From NCBI GenBank assembly GCA_902803365.1, contig CADCPU010000278.1, forward strand, positions 1 through 7,767: a stretch of 7,767 nucleotides of DNA, written 5' to 3'. The notes beneath the pieces were generated by a model. The model searched no databases, had not been told where the DNA came from, and saw only the letters and a list, made by a program, of their open reading frames with translations. Shown here in pieces: positions 1 to 5,398 of this stretch. The DNA comes from Oscillospiraceae bacterium (lineage in GTDB: Bacteria > Bacillota_A > Clostridia > Saccharofermentanales > Saccharofermentanaceae). Each line of letters starts with the position of its first letter. Positions within the stretch are counted from its first letter, which is position 1. Both the position numbers and the translations under genes were made by a program.

Positions 1-1
1 T

Positions 2-259
2 GGCCGTTCTGACTTCCCGAACCAGGTTAACAACGTTCTCGCATTCCCTGGTATCTTCCGTGGTGCTTTGGACGTAAGAGCTTCCGATATCAACGACGAG
101 ATGAAGATCGCTGCTGCTAATGCAATTGCAGGCATCGTATCTGATTCTGAGCTCAATCCTGAGTACATCCTCCCGGATGCATTCGATCCACGCGTCGGTA
201 AGGCGGTTGCGGCTGCAGTAGCAGAGGCAGCACGTAAGAGCGGCGTAGCTCGTATCTGA
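2..259 (+). CDS. Malic enzyme, C-terminal 85 residues (gene cut by window start)
   Basis: This is the 3' end of an oxaloacetate-decarboxylating malate dehydrogenase. The enzyme converts malate to pyruvate and CO2 in the cytoplasm with reduction of NAD(P). The visible reading frame opens at base 2 and reads [21 protein letters not shown] and on into ALDVRA. This Asn-rich stretch followed by [10 protein letters not shown] is a hallmark of the malic enzyme NAD-binding domain. The tail ([20 protein letters not shown], then RKSGVARI) matches the usual C-terminal helix of the short bacterial form of about 390-410 residues, so roughly four fifths of the gene lies upstream of the window. It ends in TGA and is followed within 20 bases by a terminator. 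Cofactor choice (NAD or NADP) cannot be read from this part. The TTG at 68 is an internal codon and not a start, because the conserved family sequence continues upstream of it. Confidence 0.93.
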   Translation, partial: GRSDFPNQVNNVLAFPGIFRGALDVRASDINDEMKIAAANAIAGIVSDSELNPEYILPDAFDPRVGKAVAAAVAEAARKSGVARI

Positions 260-274
260 CTAGATTGAATTTAC

Positions 275-328
275 ATTCACCCCGCTCAGTTCTTCCGAGA
301 GGAAGGACTTGACGGGGTGAATTTTTAT
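275..328 (+). terminator. Intrinsic terminator after malic enzyme
   Basis: A 10-bp outer stem pairs ATTCACCCCG (275-284) with CGGGGTGAAT (313-322). An imperfect inner stem (about 288-296 with 301-309) is capped by a GAGA loop, and a TTTTT run follows at 322-326. This is a clear rho-independent terminator for the malic enzyme transcript. It lies only about 22 bases upstream of the next start codon, and no good promoter sits between them, so some read-through may supply the downstream genes. The GTG at 317 lies inside the stem and is not a credible start. Confidence 0.9.
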
Positions 329-334
329 AATTTC

Positions 335-341
335 AAAGGAG
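335..341 (+). promoter_or_regulatory. Ribosome binding site fixing the Lrp-family start
   Basis: The AAAGGAG-like site at 335-341 lies 8 bases before ATG at 350. It selects that ATG over the in-frame GTG at 317, which is inside the terminator, and over the in-frame ATG at 362, for which the site would be about 20 bases away. Confidence 0.8.
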
Positions 342-349
342 ATAAAAAT

Positions 350-838
350 ATGGTCAACAGAATGGAATTGCTGAAGCTCATCAAGAACAATGCAAAACTT
401 GATGCAAAAGAAATAGCCGTAATGATGGGGAATACCGAAGCGGAGATCGCGGCCGAACTTAAGGCGTTGGTCGAAGAGGGTGTTATCTTAGGCTATACAA
501 CTCAGATCAACTGGGAAAAGACTGAGAGAGAATCCGTAATCGCCATGATCGAAGTCAAGCTCTCTCCTATGAGAAACAAGGGTTATGACCATATCGCGAA
601 TCTTCTTTGCAAGTATGACAAAGTTTCTTCCTGCTATCTCGTATCAGGCGATTATGACCTGATGCTCATCTACGAAGACGATAATCTCCGCGAGGTTGCA
701 AGCTTCGTATCAGAGAAGATCGCTCCGCTTGAAGGCGTTTTGTCTACAAAGTCCCACTTTATCCTCAAGAAGTATAAGATCGACGGTATCGTATCCGAGA
801 GGAACGATAACGATGACAGACAGAAGATCGTATTGTAA
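350..838 (+). CDS. Lrp/AsnC-family transcriptional regulator
   Basis: A 162-residue cytoplasmic DNA-binding protein of the feast/famine (Lrp/AsnC) family, at the usual family length. Residues 5-45 form the N-terminal helix-turn-helix (MELLKLIKNNAKLDAKEIA, then an Ala/Glu-rich recognition helix ending ALVEEGVILGY). The hinge is at about 46-60. Residues 62-142 form the RAM effector-binding and dimerisation domain, with alternating strands and helices and the typical turn SGDYDLMLIY (99-108). The last 15-20 residues are charged and probably flexible. Members bind amino acids and act as dimers to octamers. The gene sits 35 bases upstream of an aminotransferase in the same direction, a common arrangement for these regulators. 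That suggests control of the aminotransferase, autoregulation, or both; this is inference. The effector cannot be told from sequence. It ends in TAA. Confidence 0.93.
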   Translation: MVNRMELLKLIKNNAKLDAKEIAVMMGNTEAEIAAELKALVEEGVILGYTTQINWEKTERESVIAMIEVKLSPMRNKGYDHIANLLCKYDKVSSCYLVSGDYDLMLIYEDDNLREVASFVSEKIAPLEGVLSTKSHFILKKYKIDGIVSERNDNDDRQKIVL

Positions 839-873
839 TAGACGTATCAGTTATATTAAGAAGGAAACTTATT

Positions 874-2067
874 ATGAATTATGAAGATAAGATATCTGAT
901 GTGGTAAAGATGGTACCGCCGTCTGCCATCAGAAGATTTTTTGATCTCGCAAACGAGATGAAGGGCGAAGTCATCTCTCTGTCGATCGGTGAGCCTGATT
1001 TTGTTACTCCTTGGAGTGTCAGGGAAGCAGGTATAAATTCTCTTGTCGACGGCGTTACACACTATTCGCCTAATGCAGGCTACATCGAATCACGTAAGGC
1101 TATCTGTGATTATATAAGCGATCGCTACGGAGTTGACTATTCTCCTAACGGAGAAGTGCTCATTACAGTAGGCGGAAGTGAAGGATTGGATCTGGTCGCT
1201 CGTGCGCTCATCAATCCGGGTGATGAAGTCATAGTCGTAGAGCCTTGCTTTGTCGCATATAAGGCAACAGTAATGTTTGCTCACGGTGTTCCTGTCGTAT
1301 GTGAGACAAAGCCCGAAAACGGCTTTAAGCTCTTGCCTGAAGAGCTCGAGGCTAAGATCACGGATAAGACCAAGTACATTATCTTGGGATATCCGAGTAA
1401 TCCTACAGGCGCTATAATGGGTCGTGAGGATCTTAACAAGATCCGCGAAGTCCTGCTGAGACACCCTGATATCATCGTTATCTCGGATGAACTCTATGCC
1501 GAACTCAACTATGTTGATGATAAGCCGTGCTCTCTTGTCCAGTTCGAGGATATCAGAGACAGAGTAATAATGATCAACGGTTTTTCAAAGTCTTTTGCCA
1601 TGACGGGCTGGCGTCTTGGTTATGTTCTTGGTTCCAAGGAACTTATCAAGGCCATTACCAAGATCCATCAGTACTGCATCATGTGTTCGCCTTCCATGGG
1701 ACAGCTCGCTATCATCGATGCATGTCATAACGGCCTTCAGTATGTGCAGGAGATGAAAGACGAGTATAATCACCGCCGCCGCGTAATTATCGCAGGATTA
1801 AAGGAGGCGGGTCTGGATTGCTTCACACCGTCAGGAGCTTTCTATGCATTCCCATCCATCAAGGGACTGGGTTTTACTTCAGAACAGTTCTGTGAGCGTT
1901 TCCTGATGGAAAAACACGTTGCCATCGTACCGGGTAATGCCTTCGGTGAATGCGGTGAGGGTTATGTAAGGATAAGTTATGCGGCCTCTATGGAGTCCAT
2001 CAAGGAAGCCATGAAGAGACTTGCTGAATTTGTAAATGATATAAAGGAAGGAAAGATCCATGCTTGA
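874..2067 (+). CDS. Class I/II pyridoxal-phosphate aminotransferase (aspartate/aromatic type)
   Basis: A 397-residue fold-type I PLP enzyme that moves an amino group between an amino acid and a 2-oxoacid in the cytoplasm. The family landmarks are in order. GEPDF (39-43) is near the substrate site and YPSNPTG (173-179) carries the conserved Asn176. SDELY (204-208) carries Asp205, which pairs with the pyridine nitrogen, and Tyr208. SKSFAMTGWRLGY (238-250) carries the Schiff-base Lys239 and phosphate-binding Arg247. VRISYA (365-370) carries Arg366, which should bind the substrate carboxylate. No key residue is missing and length is normal. AAGGAA at 861-866 precedes the ATG. It is 35 bases after the Lrp-type regulator, and its last 8 bases overlap prfB. 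The amino acid used (Asp, Ala, aromatic or branched) cannot be assigned, so no symbol is given. It ends in TGA, a codon read by RF2, the product of the next gene. Confidence 0.94.
   Translation: MNYEDKISDVVKMVPPSAIRRFFDLANEMKGEVISLSIGEPDFVTPWSVREAGINSLVDGVTHYSPNAGYIESRKAICDYISDRYGVDYSPNGEVLITVGGSEGLDLVARALINPGDEVIVVEPCFVAYKATVMFAHGVPVVCETKPENGFKLLPEELEAKITDKTKYIILGYPSNPTGAIMGREDLNKIREVLLRHPDIIVISDELYAELNYVDDKPCSLVQFEDIRDRVIMINGFSKSFAMTGWRLGYVLGSKELIKAITKIHQYCIMCSPSMGQLAIIDACHNGLQYVQEMKDEYNHRRRVIIAGLKEAGLDCFTPSGAFYAFPSIKGLGFTSEQFCERFLMEKHVAIVPGNAFGECGEGYVRISYAASMESIKEAMKRLAEFVNDIKEGKIHA
2044..2055 (+). promoter_or_regulatory. Ribosome binding site of prfB inside the aminotransferase gene
   Basis: A purine-rich AAGGAAGGAAAG tract has its GGAAGG core 8 bases before the prfB ATG at 2060. 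It overlaps the last codons of the aminotransferase, encoding the KEGK region. It supports independent or coupled initiation of prfB at 2060. Confidence 0.75.
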
Positions 2068-3169
2068 ATACGATAACATAAGACTTGAACTTGAGTCGTT
2101 CGCCGAGCCTGTCGCTACATTGCGAGAATCTCTCCATATCGAGCATACGCTCGTTGAGATCAGTGAGCTTGAGGCACGTACCCAGGAGCCTGATTTCTGG
2201 AATAATGTTGAGAAGGCCCAGAAACTTCAGACGAATCTCAAGCGTCTTCAGAAGAAAGTAGAATCCTTCGAGTCTCTTGCTGCAGAGAGGGAAGACCTCC
2301 TCGCACTTTGCGAACTCGGAAATGAGGCGGAGGACCTTGATTCTCTTGAAGAGCTTAAGGAAGGTTGTGAGAAGTTCAAGACCGACTTCGAGAGAATGCG
2401 TCTTGAGACTTTGCTCACGGGCGAATACGATAAGAACAATGCGATCCTGACACTTCACGCAGGTGCAGGCGGAACAGAGGCACAGGACTGGGTAAGCATG
2501 CTCTACAGAATGTATACCCGCTGGTGCGAGAATCATGACTTTGAGGTCAAGGTACTTGAATATCTCGATGGTGATGAAGCAGGTATCAAGAGCTGCTCTA
2601 TCATGGTAACCGGTGAGAACGCATACGGTTTCTTAAGATCGGAGATCGGTGTACACCGTCTCGTTCGTATCTCTCCATTTGATGCGTCAGGACGTCGTCA
2701 CACTTCTTTTGCATCTTGCGAAGTAATGCCTGAACTCGACGATACGATTGATATCAAGATCGATCCTTCAGACCTCCGTGTTGATACATACCGTTCAACA
2801 GGTAAGGGTGGTCAGCACATCAACAAGACTGACTCTGCCGTACGTTTGACACATATCCCTACAGGCGTTGTTGTTGCCTGCCAGTCCGAGCGTTCACAGA
2901 TCCAGAACCGTGAGACGGCCATGAACATGCTCAAAGCTAAGCTCTTTGCTCTTGCTCAGGCAGCTCAGATGGAGAAGATCGAAGACCTCAAGGGTAACCA
3001 GATGGACATCGCATGGGGTTCACAGATCCGTTCTTATGTTTTCTGCCCTTATACGATGGTAAAAGATCACCGTACAGGTTTTGAAGTTGTCGATGTTGAT
3101 TCCGTTATGGACGGCAACCTCGACGGATTTATAAATGCGTTCCTTTCCGGAATGAAGATCGAGAAGTGA
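2060..3169 (+). CDS. prfB: Peptide chain release factor 2 (RF2)
   Basis: A 369-residue class I release factor that recognises UGA and UAA stop codons in the ribosomal A site and triggers peptide release. Residues 1-115 are the helical N-terminal domain. AGAGGTEAQDW (134-144) begins the core. The stop-codon-reading tripeptide is SPF (205-207), which marks RF2, where RF1 has PxT. The catalytic GGQ is at 250-252 (STGKGGQHINKTDSAVRLTH). The C-terminal helical domain is complete. The reading frame is open throughout: where many bacteria have the in-frame UGA and +1 shift (after LRxxL near codon 25), this gene reads CTC CAT (codons 25-26) with no stop. The gene starts within the aminotransferase end, in the +1 frame relative to it, and stops at its own cognate UGA. 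A terminator follows about 20 bases later. Confidence 0.97.
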   Translation: MLEYDNIRLELESFAEPVATLRESLHIEHTLVEISELEARTQEPDFWNNVEKAQKLQTNLKRLQKKVESFESLAAEREDLLALCELGNEAEDLDSLEELKEGCEKFKTDFERMRLETLLTGEYDKNNAILTLHAGAGGTEAQDWVSMLYRMYTRWCENHDFEVKVLEYLDGDEAGIKSCSIMVTGENAYGFLRSEIGVHRLVRISPFDASGRRHTSFASCEVMPELDDTIDIKIDPSDLRVDTYRSTGKGGQHINKTDSAVRLTHIPTGVVVACQSERSQIQNRETAMNMLKAKLFALAQAAQMEKIEDLKGNQMDIAWGSQIRSYVFCPYTMVKDHRTGFEVVDVDSVMDGNLDGFINAFLSGMKIEK

Positions 3170-3188
3170 TCGGTAAACAAGAATACTT

Positions 3189-3223
3189 AAGGGACTGCTT
3201 CAACTGAGCAGTCCTTTGTTTTT
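3189..3223 (+). terminator. Intrinsic terminator after prfB
   Basis: GGACTGCT (3192-3199) pairs perfectly with AGCAGTCC (3207-3214) around a 7-base loop. The stem extends by A-T and G-T pairs, and the U-tract TTTGTTTTT follows at 3215-3223. It ends the regulator-aminotransferase-prfB group. Confidence 0.92.
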
Positions 3224-3231
3224 GGTATAAT
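3223..3231 (+). promoter_or_regulatory. Extended -10 promoter for the lipoprotein gene
   Basis: TGGTATAAT has a perfect TATAAT (3226-3231) preceded by the TGn extension. The expected start of transcription is near 3238, leaving a leader of about 27 bases with GGAGG at 3256-3260. No good -35 box lies 16-18 bases upstream, because that region is the arm of the prfB terminator; the extended -10 would compensate. The element starts at the last T of the terminator's U-tract. Confidence 0.7.
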
Positions 3232-3264
3232 AAAATAATCGACTCATCATCTGACGGAGGTCTT

Positions 3265-5337
3265 ATGAAGAAAACATCATCTGTTCTCATACTTGCGATG
3301 ATCGCAGGTCTTACTGCATGTTCTAACTCCGATAAGGATCAGAGTGACCTTTCTCATTATGAATTGGAGAGAACGGTGATCAAGAGTTATAACGGACTTC
3401 AGGGCAGAAACGGAAAGATACTCTATTCGGATAAGGAGCATATCCTGTATTACGAAAATTACAGTGATTCGGATGTTTCAGGTGCATGTGACCTGTATCT
3501 TCTCGACCATGAGGGTAAAACAACTCTTTCGAGACACAAGGATAAGATTCTTGAGAGTGAAGGGAATGTTTATATCAGCGAACAGTATTTCTTTATCGAT
3601 GGTGAGACCGGAGTAATGAGGTTTTACAGTGATTTTGAGAATGATACTGTCCGATTGGAACTTGGTCGTATCGATCCTGAGACCGGCGAGATATCACAGA
3701 CGCGCGAGATAGATATCAAGGATGATCTCCTGCCAAGTGACAACATATTGTCAGTTGACTGTATCAAGAGCACTCCCAGGATCATTATTCAAAGAGAAAA
3801 GAGCGATGTAAGGATCATAGGAATAGATGAAGAGGGAAATGTCAGATCGACATCATATGGCAAAGAACTTGCTGATTATGGGATCGAGCAGATCATAAAT
3901 GTATATTCTCTCAGTGACGGTTCTCTGCTTATGAACTGCAGATACAAGGATCTGTACGACAATGACATGATAAAGATCGATACCAAGAGCGGTGATGTTA
4001 AGAAGACGGAAGTTCCGTTTTCGTACCTGATATCAGATCTTAATTATGCTTCTTCAGATCCTTTGTTCTTCAAAGGTGCTACTCTCTGTTCTTACGGTGC
4101 AAACGGAGTGGAGGAGATATTTGACGTCGACAGTTGCGATCTGGATCCTTATTCGGTGTCGGGAATGATCCCCGCAGTATGTGAAGATGAGCCTGTCTTT
4201 ATAGCTGTTGAGGGAGACGAATTGGTAGCATATTCGTTTAAAAAGTCTTCTTCGGATCCTGATAAGGATAAGACAGAGATAACTCTTGCTCATATCGGAC
4301 CGATAACAGAAGAGCTCTCTGCTGCTGTGGATGAATATAATAAGTCTTCTGATGATCATAAGATCGTTTTCGATGATACCTATATGTGTGAAGCATACTG
4401 TGATCCGTTCAGGATGTATGATTACAGGATTTCCGATACTGTTGCCATGGCTTCGTCGCTTAACGAGATAACAGAGAAGCTGGAAGATGACATTAAAGAG
4501 GGGAAAGGTCCTGACATCCTTATCGATGCACATCTTCTTTCAGGACTTTCAGATGATGTTTTGTCGGATCCGTCTGAATACCTTCATGCTGACAGATCAG
4601 ATATACTCCCATGTGCTTTTCAGGATGATGACATGGTAGTTTATAAGATCGATTCCATGGGCCTTTTGATCGATCGTGAGGAAATTGTCCGCGTATTGGG
4701 GGATGATTATTCCGATATCTCCTGCGGCAGTCTTGATCTTGACGAATATCTGACTTTGCTCGATTCATACGGCGGATCTTATACCTACGGATTATCGTAT
4801 CTTGGTCCTTCGGTATTCGATATGTGCCTGTCTTTGACTGATAAGGATGATATATCCAAATTGTGGGATGCTTTTGCTGTTGAGGGCAAAGGTGAGACGA
4901 TGCAGAGTACCAGAGTATTCGCTTCGCTTTCTGATGCCGTATACTGCCAGTCGACTGAGCAGATCGCTGATGATGCGTTCCTGACTTCATTACCGTCTTC
5001 TGACGGAGACGGTTTCTCGCTTTTTGCATCGGGTTCTGCAGCTGTTGCTTCCAAGTGTTCCGATAAAGATGCAGCGGGAGAATTTGTTGGCTTGCTTTTC
5101 GAAAACGACGTACAGGAGAAGCTCGGAGTCAATTCCGTCTCTAAGAAGGTTTTTGCTGATTCTTTGGATACAGTATCAGAATGTTCGGATAAGTTTATCA
5201 AAGCGGCAGAGGAGGGAAGACTTGTTTCTTATCCTGATCCTTCCGTTGCAGCAAAGACAGATCCGGTTGTGATCTCTTATATCAATGGAGAAACTGATCG
5301 CGACGCTGCTTTTAAAAAGTTAGAATCATTATATTAA
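3265..5337 (+). CDS. Large lipoprotein with a solute-binding-protein-like C-terminal half
   Basis: A 690-residue exported lipoprotein. Residues 1-18 are a type II signal peptide: KK, then a hydrophobic core (VLILAMIAGL) and the lipobox LTAC with Cys19 as the lipidated residue. A short Ser/Asp-rich spacer follows, so the protein should be anchored on the outer face of the membrane. Residues about 35-330 are rich in short beta-strand and turn repeats with Asp/Gly turns (such as IDPETGEISQ and IDTKSGDVKK), which suggests a beta-propeller-like domain. Residues about 338-690 resemble the extracellular solute-binding family of ABC transporters, with an opening strand EITLAHIG, a helix ELSAAVDEYN, and the typical GKGPDILID at 413-421. 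No permease or ATPase gene is adjacent, so it may be an orphan binding protein or a sensor. GGAGG lies just before the ATG. The composition is markedly acidic. Lipoprotein status is firm, the fold assignments are inference and the ligand is unknown. It ends in TAA. Confidence 0.85.
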   Translation: MKKTSSVLILAMIAGLTACSNSDKDQSDLSHYELERTVIKSYNGLQGRNGKILYSDKEHILYYENYSDSDVSGACDLYLLDHEGKTTLSRHKDKILESEGNVYISEQYFFIDGETGVMRFYSDFENDTVRLELGRIDPETGEISQTREIDIKDDLLPSDNILSVDCIKSTPRIIIQREKSDVRIIGIDEEGNVRSTSYGKELADYGIEQIINVYSLSDGSLLMNCRYKDLYDNDMIKIDTKSGDVKKTEVPFSYLISDLNYASSDPLFFKGATLCSYGANGVEEIFDVDSCDLDPYSVSGMIPAVCEDEPVFIAVEGDELVAYSFKKSSSDPDKDKTEITLAHIGPITEELSAAVDEYNKSSDDHKIVFDDTYMCEAYCDPFRMYDYRISDTVAMASSLNEITEKLEDDIKEGKGPDILIDAHLLSGLSDDVLSDPSEYLHADRSDILPCAFQDDDMVVYKIDSMGLLIDREEIVRVLGDDYSDISCGSLDLDEYLTLLDSYGGSYTYGLSYLGPSVFDMCLSLTDKDDISKLWDAFAVEGKGETMQSTRVFASLSDAVYCQSTEQIADDAFLTSLPSSDGDGFSLFASGSAAVASKCSDKDAAGEFVGLLFENDVQEKLGVNSVSKKVFADSLDTVSECSDKFIKAAEEGRLVSYPDPSVAAKTDPVVISYINGETDRDAAFKKLESLY

Positions 5338-5343
5338 GATCCG

Positions 5344-5381
5344 AAAAAATAAAATAAAAAACCCCGCCGGTTAGGGCGGGG
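5344..5381 (-). terminator. Intrinsic terminator of the minus-strand membrane protein gene
   Basis: Read on the minus strand, CCCCGCC (5381-5375) pairs with GGCGGGG (5368-5362) around a 6-base loop. An 18-base tract of T with two A interruptions follows (5361-5344). This is a textbook terminator for the minus-strand gene ending at 5399. On the plus strand the hairpin is followed by CGGAATG and has no U-tract, so it should act in one direction only. Confidence 0.9.
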
Positions 5382-5398
5382 CGGAATGACCTGAAGGA

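Noticed and set aside
260..330. Riboswitch or T-box leader ahead of the regulator/aminotransferase genes
   Set aside because: Only about 90 bases separate the genes and one simple hairpin explains them; there is no T-box motif or multi-helix aptamer.
317..349. Upstream GTG start adding 11 residues to the Lrp-family regulator
   Set aside because: It lies inside the terminator stem with no ribosome binding site; ATG at 350 has AAAGGAG at ideal spacing and gives the normal family length.
2000..2536. Minus-strand 178-residue ORF
   Set aside because: It lies opposite the well-supported aminotransferase end and prfB, with no family resemblance.
4520..5029. Minus-strand 169-residue ORF rich in Arg, His and Gln
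   Set aside because: Its composition is typical of an antisense shadow, and it lies opposite the continuous lipoprotein frame.
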